A stretch of 64,000 nucleotides of DNA from Bradyrhizobium genosp. SA-3 (GTDB lineage Bacteria; Pseudomonadota; Alphaproteobacteria; Rhizobiales; Xanthobacteraceae). Position numbers and translations under genes: made by a program. The stretch's first letter is position 1, and each line of letters opens with the position of its first letter. Of the stretch, positions 18,260 to 26,912 are shown piece after piece. The DNA is taken from assembly GCF_004212635.1 (NCBI RefSeq), contig NZ_PSRT01000013.1, forward strand, positions 25,341-89,340, written 5' to 3'. Under the pieces are notes generated by a model. The model ran no database searches. It was not told the DNA's origin and saw only the letters and a program-made list of their open reading frames with translations.

Positions 18260-18415
18260 GTCGTCCCGGACAAGCGTAAGCGCAGATCCGGGACCAATAG
18301 CCACAGAGAGTGATTGTTGCGCGAAAAAGGTAACTCCGAGTCCCCGTAACCACAGCTTGCGGTGGCTATGGGTCCCGGATCTACGCGCGCTTGAGGCGCG
18401 CTCGTCCGGGACGAC
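18260..18415. repeat. Palindromic repeat (GTCGTCCCGG family)
   Basis: GTCGTCCCGGACAAGCG at the left and CTCGTCCGGGACGAC at the right, with an inner AGATCCGGGACC / GGTCCCGGATCT pair. It lies between convergent phoB and gcrA and may act as a bidirectional end structure. Confidence 0.82.
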
Positions 18416-18472
18416 ATCGGATTTGTTGCGCCGTCATCGCGTGACGGCTGCCGTTTCGATCTCAGAACAAAC

Positions 18473-18985
18473 TCACCGCGTGCTCGGCTTGGCCGGCGCG
18501 CGCCGGCGATCCGCGGCCGGCTGATAGGCGACGCGCGAGTGCTGGGCACAGTAGGGCAGGCCGGACAGCGCCCTGCCGCCGCAGAAGAAGAAATCCGGGC
18601 TCGAGGGATCGCCGACCGGCCAGTGGCAGGTTGCCTCGTTCAATTCCAGCAGCGACAGCCGCTGGCTCATCGGCACCACGTTGTCGTAGGTGACCGGTTC
18701 GGCCTCCACCTCGACTTCGAAGGCCTGCGCCAGCGCGGTGTTGCCGCGCGAGATCGGCCGGGTCACCCGCATCATGTGCTGTGCTGGGCGCGCCTTGCGC
18801 GGCCGCGGCGCGGCCGAAGATGGGCTCTTGGCGCGGCCCGACAGGCCGAGCCTGTGCACTTTGCCGATCACGGCATTGCGGGTCACATTGCCGAGCTCGG
18901 CCGCGATCTGGCTGGCCGAAAGTCCGGCCTCCCAGAGCTTTTTCAGCTGCTCGACGCGATCGTCGGACCAGGTCAAAACCGTCAT
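18473..18985 (-). CDS. gcrA: GcrA cell cycle regulator
   Basis: Alphaproteobacterial transcription factor that acts with sigma-70 RNA polymerase at promoters carrying CcrM-methylated GANTC sites. The N-terminal HTH reads TWSDDRVEQLKKLW then SASQIAAELG and NAVIGKVHRLGL. A basic linker follows, and the C-terminal domain has CHWPVGDP and YCAQHSRVAYQP with conserved cysteines. The start is placed at 18985 (MTVLTWSDD) with AAAGGG upstream; a longer in-frame ATG at 19015 is less likely. A GAATC/GATTC site lies about 80 bp upstream of its start. Confidence 0.93.
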   Translation of the reverse strand: MTVLTWSDDRVEQLKKLWEAGLSASQIAAELGNVTRNAVIGKVHRLGLSGRAKSPSSAAPRPRKARPAQHMMRVTRPISRGNTALAQAFEVEVEAEPVTYDNVVPMSQRLSLLELNEATCHWPVGDPSSPDFFFCGGRALSGLPYCAQHSRVAYQPAADRRRAPAKPSTR

Positions 18986-19306
18986 TGCACCCTTTCCCTC
19001 GCTGCGCGCCGCCATCCTGGGGCCTCACAGCGAATGCCTAAGCCTTGAAAAACCCGTGCCGCCAGAATCCCTTAAGGCTCGCCGGGCGCGCTACTGACGC
19101 CCGAACGTTTACGCCGGTACATGAGGACTTAGAGGATCAGAACCGCTGCACGAGATGTCGTATCTGACAGGCCAAACGCTACAATATGGCGTGACTCCCG
19201 CGCAAGAGTCCGCCGACTCGCTTCCACATGTTCCGTGGTGAAAACCCCGCAAAATCGGCACCGCAAGACTACGGATTCAGCGTTTCGCGAGGCTTTCCAG
19301 GCGGCA

Positions 19307-19334
19307 TTGACACCGGTCTTGCCAAGCATAAGAT
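19307..19334 (+). promoter_or_regulatory. Sigma-70-type promoter ahead of argD
   Basis: TTGACA (19307-19312), 16-bp spacer, TAAGAT (19329-19334). It points at argD, whose start is 120 bp further on. The predicted transcript start, near 19341, would coincide with the hairpin at 19342-19366. Confidence 0.55.
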
Positions 19335-19341
19335 AGTGGCG

Positions 19342-19374
19342 CGTGCCGCCCTTAAAAGGCGGCACGTTTCGTTT
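19342..19374 (+). terminator. Hairpin plus T-rich tract in the argD leader (terminator-like)
   Basis: A perfect 9-bp stem CGTGCCGCC / GGCGGCACG with loop CTTAAAA is followed by TTTCGTTTT. The shape is that of an intrinsic terminator, yet it sits at the predicted 5' end of the argD transcript. It could end transcripts coming from upstream, attenuate argD, or protect the 5' end. The rest of 18986-19453 shows no gene. Confidence 0.5.
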
Positions 19375-19453
19375 TCCGGACCGGTCAATGGTGCGCTGCG
19401 CAAGGCACGCCAGGCAGGTCTCAACATCCAAATGCAACATCCAAGTGATGGTC

Positions 19454-20662
19454 ATGACCAACAGCGCCGCGCCGCATCTGCTTCCCGTTTTCGCCAGGGC
19501 CGACCTTGGTTTCGAGCGCGGCGAAGGCTGCTGGCTGATCGCGACCAATGGCGATCGCTATCTCGATTTCACGTCGGGCGTTGCGGTGAACGCGCTCGGC
19601 CATGCCCATCCCGCGCTGGTCAAGGCATTGCAGGAGCAGGCGACCAAGCTCTGGCACATGTCGAACCTGTTCCAGAGCCCGGATGGCGAACGGCTTGCAA
19701 CGCGTCTGTGCAACGAGAGTTTCGCGGACTTCGTGTTCTTCTGTAATTCTGGCGCCGAAGCGCTGGAATGCGTAATCAAGGTCGTGCGGCGCTATCACGC
19801 CGCAAAAGGCCATCCCGATCGCTATCGCATGATCACCTTCGAGGGCGCCTTCCACGGCCGCACGCTGGCGACGCTGGCTGCGACGGGCTCGGCAAAATAT
19901 CTCGAAGGTTTCGGCCCGCCGATGGACGGCTTCGACCAGGTCCCGCATGGCGATATCGAGGCCGTGAAGAAGGCGATCGGTCCGCAGACCGCCGGCATCC
20001 TGATCGAGCCGATCCAGGGCGAGGGCGGTGTGCGTTCGTCGACGCCCGCCTTCCTCAAGGCGCTGCGTCAGCTCTGCGACGAGAAGGGCCTGTTGCTCGC
20101 GTTCGACGAGGTGCAGACCGGCATGGGCCGCACCGGCGATCTGTTCGCGCATCGCCGTCTTGGCGTCACGCCCGACGTGATGTCGCTGGCGAAGGCGCTC
20201 GGTGGCGGCTTTCCGATCGGTGCTTGCCTCGCGACTGCGGAAGCGGCCTCCGGCATGACACCCGGCTCGCACGGGTCGACGTTCGGCGGCAATCCGCTCG
20301 CGATCTCCGCTGCGAACGCCGTGCTCGACGTCATGCTCAAGCCCGGCTTCTTCGACCACGTGCAGAAGATGTCGCTGCTGCTCAAGCAGAAGCTCGCCTC
20401 CGTGATCGATCGCCATTCTGATGTCGTCAGCGAAGTCCGTGGCGAGGGTCTCCTGATCGGCATCAAGGCGGTCGTGCCTTCGGGTGATCTCGTTGCCGCC
20501 TTGCGCCACGAAAAACTGCTCACCGTCGGCGCCGGCGACAATGTCGTGCGCTTCCTGCCGCCTCTGATCGTCACCGAAGCCGAGATCGAGGACAGCATCG
20601 GGCGGCTCGAGCGCGCCTGCACGGCGATCTCGTCCAGTCAGACCAAGCGGGCGGCAAGCTGA
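19454..20662 (+). CDS. argD: Acetylornithine transaminase ArgD
   Basis: PLP-dependent class III aminotransferase of 402 residues that makes N-acetylornithine in arginine synthesis; it may also serve as succinyldiaminopimelate transaminase. Motifs include [43 protein letters not shown], and the PLP lysine near residue 246 in [24 protein letters not shown] follows. The start is set at [13 protein letters not shown] (19454); its ribosome site is poor, and ATG 19448 or GTG 19445 are close alternatives. argF overlaps its stop by one base. Confidence 0.93.
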   Translation: MTNSAAPHLLPVFARADLGFERGEGCWLIATNGDRYLDFTSGVAVNALGHAHPALVKALQEQATKLWHMSNLFQSPDGERLATRLCNESFADFVFFCNSGAEALECVIKVVRRYHAAKGHPDRYRMITFEGAFHGRTLATLAATGSAKYLEGFGPPMDGFDQVPHGDIEAVKKAIGPQTAGILIEPIQGEGGVRSSTPAFLKALRQLCDEKGLLLAFDEVQTGMGRTGDLFAHRRLGVTPDVMSLAKALGGGFPIGACLATAEAASGMTPGSHGSTFGGNPLAISAANAVLDVMLKPGFFDHVQKMSLLLKQKLASVIDRHSDVVSEVRGEGLLIGIKAVVPSGDLVAALRHEKLLTVGAGDNVVRFLPPLIVTEAEIEDSIGRLERACTAISSSQTKRAAS

Positions 20663-21585
20663 TGAGCAAGTCGCCAAAGCACTTCCTCGACATCAACGAG
20701 CTCCCGCTATCGGAGCTCAAGCGCATGCTGGCCGCATCCTCCGCCATGAAGGCGAAGCAGAAGGCGCATCAGCCGGTCAGGCCGCTCGAAGGCAAGACGC
20801 TGGCGATGATCTTCGAGCGCCCCTCGACGCGGACGCGGGTGTCGTTCGACGTCGCCATGCGCCAGCTCGGCGGCGAGCCCATCATGCTCACCGGCGCCGA
20901 AATGCAGCTCGGCCGCGGCGAGACCATCGCCGACACCGCGCGCGTGCTGTCGCGCTATGTCGACGCCATCATGATCCGCATCCTCAATCACGAGGCGCTG
21001 CTGGAGCTTGCGGCCTATGCGACCGTGCCCGTCATCAACGGCCTGACGCGCCGTTCGCACCCTTGCCAGGTGATGGCCGACCTCATGACCTACGAGGAGC
21101 ATCGCGGCCCGATCGAGGGCAAGACGGTGGCCTGGACCGGTGACGACAACAACGTGCTGGCGTCCTGGGCCCACGCCGCCGAGCGCTTCAAATTCCAGCT
21201 CAACGTCGCAACGCCCCCGGAGCTCGCGCCGAAGAAGGCGATGCGCGACTGGATCAAGACGACCAATGCGCCGATCGTGCTCGGCACCGATCCGGAAGCC
21301 GCCGTGCGCGGTGCCGATTGCGTCGTCACCGACACCTGGGTGTCAATGGGCGACAAGGAAGGCGAGCACCGCCACAACGTGCTCAAGCCCTACCAGGTCA
21401 ATGCCAAGCTGATGTCGCTGGCCAAGTCCGATGCGCTGTTCATGCACTGCCTGCCCGCCCATCGCGGCGAGGAGGTCACGGATGACGTGATCGACGGCCC
21501 GCAATCGGTCGTGTTCGACGAGGCCGAAAACCGCCTGCACGCGCAGAAGGGCATTCTGGCCTGGTGCTTTGACGCGGTGAAGTAG
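20662..21585 (+). CDS. argF: Ornithine carbamoyltransferase ArgF
   Basis: Makes citrulline from ornithine and carbamoyl phosphate. At 307 residues it has family length. The carbamoyl-phosphate motif STRTR is near residue 55, HPCQ near 133, and the ornithine-binding [11 protein letters not shown] near 262. It is coupled to argD by a TGATG overlap. The order argD-argF-hslO is common in this bacterial group. Confidence 0.96.
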   Translation: MSKSPKHFLDINELPLSELKRMLAASSAMKAKQKAHQPVRPLEGKTLAMIFERPSTRTRVSFDVAMRQLGGEPIMLTGAEMQLGRGETIADTARVLSRYVDAIMIRILNHEALLELAAYATVPVINGLTRRSHPCQVMADLMTYEEHRGPIEGKTVAWTGDDNNVLASWAHAAERFKFQLNVATPPELAPKKAMRDWIKTTNAPIVLGTDPEAAVRGADCVVTDTWVSMGDKEGEHRHNVLKPYQVNAKLMSLAKSDALFMHCLPAHRGEEVTDDVIDGPQSVVFDEAENRLHAQKGILAWCFDAVK

Positions 21586-21608
21586 GCGGGACGGTAGATT
21601 ATTTATTG

Positions 21609-21730
21609 GTCGTCCCGGCGAAGGCCGGGACCCATACCGCGTGGTCTTTCTCGTGGCAGGCTGGTGGAGGCAACTAGTCTTCGCCAAACCTGCACTTGTG
21701 GTTATGGGTCCCGGCCTTCGCCGGGACGAC
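21609..21730. repeat. Palindromic repeat (GTCGTCCCGG family)
   Basis: GTCGTCCCGGCGAAGGCC and its mirror GGCCTTCGCCGGGACGAC bracket the element, with GGGACCCATA and TATGGGTCCC-like words inside. It lies between argF and hslO. Confidence 0.85.
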
Positions 21731-21828
21731 ATCGAGTTTGCGGTAATGTCGGGCAATCATAGCTGCGTCCGGAACACGCCGCCTCGCACCCCTTCCAATC
21801 CTCCACCTCCGACCCCAGATAGAGCGCC

Positions 21829-22836
21829 ATGGTTTTCCAATCCCCTGACATGAAAACCGGGCTAGAAGGCCCGGTTCGCGCGCCATCAGCAGTTCCGATC
21901 GATGACGCCGTGCTGCCCTACGAGGTCGATGCGCTCGACGTGCGTGGCCGCCTGGTGCGGCTCGGCCCGGCGCTCGACGACATCCTCACCAAGCACGATT
22001 ATCCCGCCCCCGTCGGCAAGCTGCTCGGCGAGGCCATCGTGCTGACGACGTTGCTCGGCTCGGCGCTGAAATTCGAGGGCCGCTTCATCCTTCAAGCTCA
22101 GACCGACGGTCCGGTGTCGTTCCTGGTCGTCGACTACATGGCGCCGGATCGTCTGCGCGCCTATGCGCGCTTCGATGCTGCGCGCCTCGGTGACGCCAGG
22201 GATTCAGGGACGCTGCTCGGCCGCGGCCATCTCGCCATGACCATCGACCAGGGTCCCGACATGAGCCGTTACCAGGGCCTGGTCGCGCTCGACGGCGGCG
22301 GCCTCGAAGAGGCCGCCCACGAATATTTCCTGCGCTCCGAGCAGATCCCGACGCGCGTGCGCCTCGCGGTCGGCGAGGAATGGCGCAGTAGCGACGGCGG
22401 CAAGCATCGCTGGCGCGCCGGCGGCATGCTGATGCAGTTTTTGCCGAAGGCGCCGGAGCGCGCGCGGCAGGCCGATTTGCATCCCGGCAACGCGCCCGAA
22501 GGCACCGAGGTGCACAGCGTCGCGGAAGACGACGCCTGGGTCGAGGCGCGCTCGCTGATCGAGACCGTCGAGGACGTCGAGTTGATCGATCCCGAGCTGT
22601 CCGGTGAGCGGCTGCTGTTCCGCCTCTTCCACGAGCGCGGCGTGCGCGTGTTCAAGCCGTTGTCGCTCAAACCGCAATGCTCCTGCTCGCGCGATGCGGT
22701 CGCGTCCATGCTGAAGAGTTTTTCGCCGGACGACCGCGCCGCCATGGTTAAGGACGACAAGGTCGTCGTCACCTGCGAGTTCTGCTCGTCGGTCTACCAG
22801 TTCACCCCGCACGAGGCGGGCGTGGAGAACGCGTAG
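21829..22836 (+). CDS. hslO: Hsp33 redox-regulated chaperone
   Basis: Holdase chaperone switched on by oxidation, 335 residues. The zinc-binding redox switch at the C-terminus is CSC near residues 284-286 and CEFC near 316-319. Upstream lie the substrate-binding core motifs (VSFLVVDYMAPDRLRAYARF, GHLAMTIDQG, EYFLRSEQIPT). The ATG at 21829 is accepted; ATG at 21850 is possible. It is slightly longer than E. coli Hsp33 (about 290 residues) at the N-terminus and in the middle, as in other Rhizobiales. Confidence 0.94.
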   Translation: MVFQSPDMKTGLEGPVRAPSAVPIDDAVLPYEVDALDVRGRLVRLGPALDDILTKHDYPAPVGKLLGEAIVLTTLLGSALKFEGRFILQAQTDGPVSFLVVDYMAPDRLRAYARFDAARLGDARDSGTLLGRGHLAMTIDQGPDMSRYQGLVALDGGGLEEAAHEYFLRSEQIPTRVRLAVGEEWRSSDGGKHRWRAGGMLMQFLPKAPERARQADLHPGNAPEGTEVHSVAEDDAWVEARSLIETVEDVELIDPELSGERLLFRLFHERGVRVFKPLSLKPQCSCSRDAVASMLKSFSPDDRAAMVKDDKVVVTCEFCSSVYQFTPHEAGVENA

Positions 22837-22848
22837 GCCCCCATTTCC

Positions 22849-22936
22849 CGTCATTGCGAGCGCAGCGAAGCAATCCAGAAATGCATCCGCGGTGTCAGTC
22901 TGGATTGCTTCGTCGCAAGGGCTCCTCGCAATGACG
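22849..22936. repeat. Palindromic repeat (CGTCATTGCGAG family)
   Basis: CGTCATTGCGAGCGCAGCG and GAAGCAATCCAG at the left are mirrored by CTGGATTGCTTCG and CTCGCAATGACG at the right. The same family recurs at 58.5 kb. Confidence 0.85.
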
Positions 22937-22966
22937 AGTTTGGGGCACGCTCGCGCCTCATTCTCG

Positions 22967-22997
22967 CTGGATCGCCCGGCTTGACCGGGCGATCCAG
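22967..22997. repeat. Compact hairpin, 13-bp perfect stem
   Basis: CTGGATCGCCCGG, five-base loop, CCGGGCGATCCAG. It lies between convergent hslO and apaG. No T tract follows on either strand, so it is not called a terminator. Confidence 0.75.
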
Positions 22998-23121
22998 TAC
23001 TCTGAGACGGCGCTGATTGAACCGATAGGCCGCGGCGTACTCGCCGGAGCCTGTCATCGGGCTCGCCGAAGGCGAGACCCGGTGGCGGGGCATGACAGCG
23101 GTGGGCGTCGCCGCACCGCCC

Positions 23122-23514
23122 CTAATTCAACACCCGCTTGTAGTCCGGGCTGTCCAGCGAGAACGTCGGCACGTCGATCTCGAAGCGCTCGCCGCTTTCG
23201 CTGACCATCTGGTAGCGGCCGGTCATGAAGCCGGAGGCCGTCGTGAGCGGCACGCCGGAGGTGTATTCGAAGCGCTCGCCGGGGGCCAGGATCGGCTGCT
23301 CGCCGACGACGCCCTCGCCCTTCACCTCCTGCTGGCGGCCGGAGGCGTCGGTGATGATCCAGTGCCGCGTCTTCAGCTGCACGGTCTCGTCGCCGGAATT
23401 GGTGATGACGATGGTGTAGGACCAGAAATAGCGGGAGCGGTCGGCCGACGACTGCTCCGGAACAAAGTTCGGCTCGACGGTCACTTCGATCTGGCGGGTC
23501 ACGGCGCGGTACAT
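23122..23514 (-). CDS. apaG: ApaG (Co2+/Mg2+ efflux-associated) protein
   Basis: A 130-residue single-domain ApaG protein with a fibronectin-III-like fold. Characteristic blocks are YFWSYTIVITNSG, LKTRHWIITDASGR, VKGEGVVGEQP and the basic-acidic tail around GFMTGRYQMVSESG. The biochemical role is unsettled; links to divalent cation resistance are reported for the family. The start at 23514 (MYRAVTRQ) is chosen over the much longer antisense extension through opgC. It is convergent with hslO and divergent from opgC. Confidence 0.93.
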   Translation of the reverse strand: MYRAVTRQIEVTVEPNFVPEQSSADRSRYFWSYTIVITNSGDETVQLKTRHWIITDASGRQQEVKGEGVVGEQPILAPGERFEYTSGVPLTTASGFMTGRYQMVSESGERFEIDVPTFSLDSPDYKRVLN

Positions 23515-23709
23515 GATGCTATCATACCGAAATCCGCCCAGGGAACCAAACGCTGGAGGCGACTTTGGCGACATCGTCCCGCCAGAATTCGCGGGGAAGG
23601 ACTCCCCAAGGGAAGACACCCTTATGTGATCCAGCCGCTTTGCGGGACGACGGCCGGACCGGTAAACTCCATTGAACGTCGCGATTTGCGGAAGGGTTTT
23701 TGGCCCCCG

Positions 23710-24966
23710 ATGACCATTGCCGACCAAGTGACGGGATCGACGATCGCGGGAACCGCGGATGCTAAACCCGCAGGCACCAAGCCGCGGGCCGCCGCGCCGG
23801 CCATCACGCTGCCGGCCATCGGCGAGCGTGAGCTCCGGCTCGATCTGTTCCGCGGGCTGGCGCTGTGGCTGATCTTCATCGACCATCTGCCAACCAGCCT
23901 GCTGACCTGGTTCACCATCCGCAATTACGGCTTCAGCGACGCCACCGAGATATTCATCTTCATCTCCGGCTACACCGCCGCCTTCGTCTACGGCCGGGCA
24001 ATGCTGGAGAGCGGCGTCGTTATCGCCACCGCGCGCATCCTGCGGCGCGTCTGGCAGATCTACGTCGCCCACGTCTTCCTGTTCACGATCTTCCTCGCCG
24101 AAATTTCCTATGTGGCGACCAGCTTCGAGAACCCGCTCTACACCGAAGAGATGGGCATCATGGATTTCCTCAAGCAGCCCGACGTCACCATCGTGCAGGC
24201 GCTGCTGCTTCGCTTCCGGCCCGTCAACATGGACGTGCTGCCGCTCTACATCGTGCTGATGCTGGCGCTGCCGTTGATCCTGTGGTCGATGAAGTGGAAG
24301 CCCGACGTCACGCTCGGCCTCTCGGTCGTGCTCTACGCGGTGACCTGGGAATACGACCTCTACTTCTCGGCCTATCCGAACGGCTTCTGGGCGTTCAATC
24401 CGCTGGCCTGGCAATTGCTTTTCGTCTTTGGTGCATGGTGTGCGCTCGGAGGTGCGCGACGCATGTCGCGCATTCTGGCCTCACCGGTGACAATGTGGAT
24501 TGCGATCGCTTATCTGGTCGCGGCGTTCTACGTGACGTTGACCTGGTACGTGCCGCAGCTTGGTCACCTCATGCCGAAGCGCATCGAGCAGTGGATGTAT
24601 CCGATCGACAAGACCGATCTCGACGTGCTGCGCTTCACCCATTTCCTGGCGCTGGCCGCGCTCACCGTGCGCTTCCTGCCGCGGACCTGGCCGGGCTTGA
24701 AATCGCGCTGGCTGCGGCCGCTGATCCTGTGTGGGCAGCATTCCCTCGAGATCTTCTGTCTCGGCGTCTTCCTGGCTTTCGCCGGCCATTTCATCCTGGC
24801 CGAGGTCTCCGGCGGCGCAGCCATGCATGCGTTGATTAGTCTCTCCGGAATCCTGATCATGTGGGGGGTGGCCTGGGTCATTTCGTGGTACAAGAGCGTG
24901 GCTGACAAGAGCGGTGCGAAAACCAAAAACGCCGTCGGCAACGCCGATCTGGCGGGAGGGGGCTGA
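23710..24966 (+). CDS. opgC: OpgC-type acyltransferase (periplasmic glucan succinyl transfer)
   Basis: Integral membrane protein of 418 residues with about ten hydrophobic helices. The N-terminal block ERELRLDLFRGLALWLIFIDH carries the histidine found in OpgC and acyltransferase-3 proteins, and ATEIFIFISGYTAAFVYGR follows. OpgC decorates osmoregulated periplasmic glucans with succinyl groups; Bradyrhizobium makes cyclic beta-glucans that could be the acceptor. The start at 23710 is preferred; the frame is open upstream, but that region is antisense apaG. It overlaps the next gene by one base (TGATG), forming an operon with two SGNH-fold proteins. Confidence 0.88.
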   Translation: MTIADQVTGSTIAGTADAKPAGTKPRAAAPAITLPAIGERELRLDLFRGLALWLIFIDHLPTSLLTWFTIRNYGFSDATEIFIFISGYTAAFVYGRAMLESGVVIATARILRRVWQIYVAHVFLFTIFLAEISYVATSFENPLYTEEMGIMDFLKQPDVTIVQALLLRFRPVNMDVLPLYIVLMLALPLILWSMKWKPDVTLGLSVVLYAVTWEYDLYFSAYPNGFWAFNPLAWQLLFVFGAWCALGGARRMSRILASPVTMWIAIAYLVAAFYVTLTWYVPQLGHLMPKRIEQWMYPIDKTDLDVLRFTHFLALAALTVRFLPRTWPGLKSRWLRPLILCGQHSLEIFCLGVFLAFAGHFILAEVSGGAAMHALISLSGILIMWGVAWVISWYKSVADKSGAKTKNAVGNADLAGGG

Positions 24967-25745
24967 TGAAGGCGAAGGTTCTCCTGAGCCTGATCCTGCT
25001 ATGCGGTGGTCTCGCCGCGCCCATGGCGCGCGCGGGCGATGCTGCGTCTGCTGCTCCGGCCGCGCCCGCGGCCTGCGAATTGCCGTCCTATCTGCTCACC
25101 AGCGAGAGCCGGCTGCCCAAGGTCGCCGGCGCCGTCAAGGCCGGCAAGCCGCTCGAGATTCTGGTCATCGGCAGCCGCTCGACCACGATTCCTTCCTCGG
25201 AGAGCAGCTCATATCCGGCGCGCCTGGAGGTGAACCTCAAGGACAAGCTGCCGCCCTCGGAAGCGGTGCACGTCTCCGTAGAAATACAGAGCAAGAGGAC
25301 GGCACAGGAGACCGCCGCCACCTTCGTTAAGCTGATGGAAGCAAAAACGCCTACTTTGGTCATCTGGCAGACCGGGACCGTGGATGCTATCCGATCCATC
25401 GATCCCGACGAATTTCGCAGTGCAGTAACCGAAGGGGTTACTGCGTTGCAAAAGACAGGGGCTGACGTCGTCTTGATGAATTTGCAGTACAGCCCGCGCA
25501 CCGAAACCATGATCGCGGCGCAGCCTTTTCTCGATAATATGCGCGTGGTGGCGCAGGAGCACGACATCCCGCTGTTCGACCGTTTCGCGATCATGCGGCA
25601 GTGGAATGATCAGGGCCAGTTCGACCTGTTCAACCCGTCCCGCGGGCCTGAGCTGGCGAAACAGGTTCATGATTGCCTTGGCCGGGCGTTGGCACAATTC
25701 GTGATCGACGCTGCCCATCTGGAGCCGGCCCAGCAGCAAAATTGA
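24966..25745 (+). CDS. Secreted SGNH-like protein with degenerate active site
   Basis: A 259-residue exported protein with a signal peptide at residues 1-23. It parallels the next gene: ILVIGSRSTT corresponds to block I, LVIWQTGTVD to block III, and VVLMNLQYSPR is shared. However, the block III Asn is Val (GTV rather than GTN) and the block V Asp-x-x-His pair is missing, replaced by a segment around FNPSRGPELAKQ. The family fold is therefore inferred from the paralogue, and catalysis is doubtful. It is coupled to opgC and probably acts in the periplasm as a binding or scaffold partner in glucan modification. Confidence 0.72.
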   Translation: MKAKVLLSLILLCGGLAAPMARAGDAASAAPAAPAACELPSYLLTSESRLPKVAGAVKAGKPLEILVIGSRSTTIPSSESSSYPARLEVNLKDKLPPSEAVHVSVEIQSKRTAQETAATFVKLMEAKTPTLVIWQTGTVDAIRSIDPDEFRSAVTEGVTALQKTGADVVLMNLQYSPRTETMIAAQPFLDNMRVVAQEHDIPLFDRFAIMRQWNDQGQFDLFNPSRGPELAKQVHDCLGRALAQFVIDAAHLEPAQQQN

Positions 25746-25757
25746 GGTCTAGCGTTA

Positions 25758-26750
25758 ATGAGTTCTCTCCGCCCTTTTTGTCTGAGGTCATGGCTGGCTG
25801 CGCCCGCAGCAGCAATGCTGCTGGTGCTGGCACCCGCTTCGCAGCCGCGCGCGCAGACGCAAGCCGCACAGGCGACGCCCGCGCCCGCGCAGCCGGCTGA
25901 TCCCGCTTCCGCACCGCCCTCCCAAACCACCGTCGCCGCGACGTCGCCCGAGCAGCGAGGCATCACGGCGCGCACCATCGACAAGGTGAAGGAGGTCGCA
26001 AAGTCCGCCGGCGACATCTTCAGCCGCGTGCCATGCCTGCCGCCGAAAGGCGGCTCGAAGGCGATGGGCACGCTGCCGCATGTCGCAAGCAAGCTCGTCG
26101 CCGGCCAGCCCGTCGTCATCGTCGCGTTCGGCTCGTCGTCGACCGCGGGATTCGGTGCGAGCTCGCCGGAGTTCAATTATCCGAACCGTCTCGCCGCGCA
26201 GCTGCGCCGGCAATATCCGAGCGCCGACATCACCGTCGTCAATGCCGGCGTTGGTGGCGAGGATGCGCCCGAGATGATGAAGCGCCTTCAGACGCAGGTG
26301 ATCGACGTGCATCCGGATATGGTGATCTGGCAGGTCGGCACCAACGCCGTACTGCGCAACCTCGATCCCGGCGATACCGCAAAGCTGGTCGAGGACGGGA
26401 TCAGCCGTATCCAGGCTGCGGGCGGCGCCGACATCGTGCTGGTCGATCCGCAATATTCGCCGGCGGTCAACCGGCGCGCCGAGAGCGCCGGCAAGATGGT
26501 GAAGCTGCTCGGCAAGGTCGCCGAGCTCCGTCACGTCGGCATCTTCCCGCGCTTCGAGGTGATGCGCGAATGGCACGAGAAGCAGGCGATCCCGGTCGAG
26601 GGCTTCGTCATCGCCGACGGCCTGCACATGAACGATTGGGGCTATGCCTGCTTCGCCCAGCTCCTCGGCGACGACATCATCCACTCCGTCGGCCAGATCA
26701 AGCTCGGTGTGAACGTGCCCGCGGACGTGCGGGCGTATCGGCCGATGTAG
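25758..26750 (+). CDS. Secreted SGNH/GDSL-type esterase or acyltransferase
   Basis: A 330-residue exported protein with signal peptide and an Ala/Pro-rich linker to about residue 60. The SGNH blocks are intact: nucleophile in VAFGSSSTAGFG, the glycine region in NAGVGGEDAPE, Asn in WQVGTNA and the Asp/His pair in ADGLHMNDWGY. It starts 12 bp after the previous gene, with GAGG upstream. Together with OpgC it could transfer or remove acyl groups on periplasmic glucans, as SGNH partners do in polysaccharide O-acetylation systems. The substrate is inferred from context only. Confidence 0.8.
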   Translation: MSSLRPFCLRSWLAAPAAAMLLVLAPASQPRAQTQAAQATPAPAQPADPASAPPSQTTVAATSPEQRGITARTIDKVKEVAKSAGDIFSRVPCLPPKGGSKAMGTLPHVASKLVAGQPVVIVAFGSSSTAGFGASSPEFNYPNRLAAQLRRQYPSADITVVNAGVGGEDAPEMMKRLQTQVIDVHPDMVIWQVGTNAVLRNLDPGDTAKLVEDGISRIQAAGGADIVLVDPQYSPAVNRRAESAGKMVKLLGKVAELRHVGIFPRFEVMREWHEKQAIPVEGFVIADGLHMNDWGYACFAQLLGDDIIHSVGQIKLGVNVPADVRAYRPM

Positions 26751-26761
26751 GTATAGGTGCC

Positions 26762-26891
26762 GTAGGGTGGGCAAAGGCGCGCTCTTCGCGCGCCGTGCCC
26801 ACCATCTATCGGCAGTGTAATCGTGAATGGTGGGCACGCTTCCGCCTTCGCTCTTCGAGCTACGGCGGACAAGTCGCTTTGCCCACCCTAC
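26762..26891. repeat. Palindromic repeat (GTAGGGTGGGCAAAG family)
   Basis: GTAGGGTGGGCAAAGGCG at the left and CTTTGCCCACCCTAC at the right, with GTGCCCACC and GGTGGGCAC inside. It sits between the convergent SGNH gene and metZ. The same family recurs at 33.8 kb. Confidence 0.87.
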
Positions 26892-26912
26892 GAGTCCGAG
26901 CCCTTGGCTCGC

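Noticed and set aside
19016..19340. A small RNA gene upstream of argD
   Set aside because: Only a terminator-like hairpin supports it; no upstream promoter or known sRNA motif could be recognised.
22967..22997. Hairpin as intrinsic terminator for hslO or apaG
   Set aside because: The stem is strong, but no T run follows on either strand.
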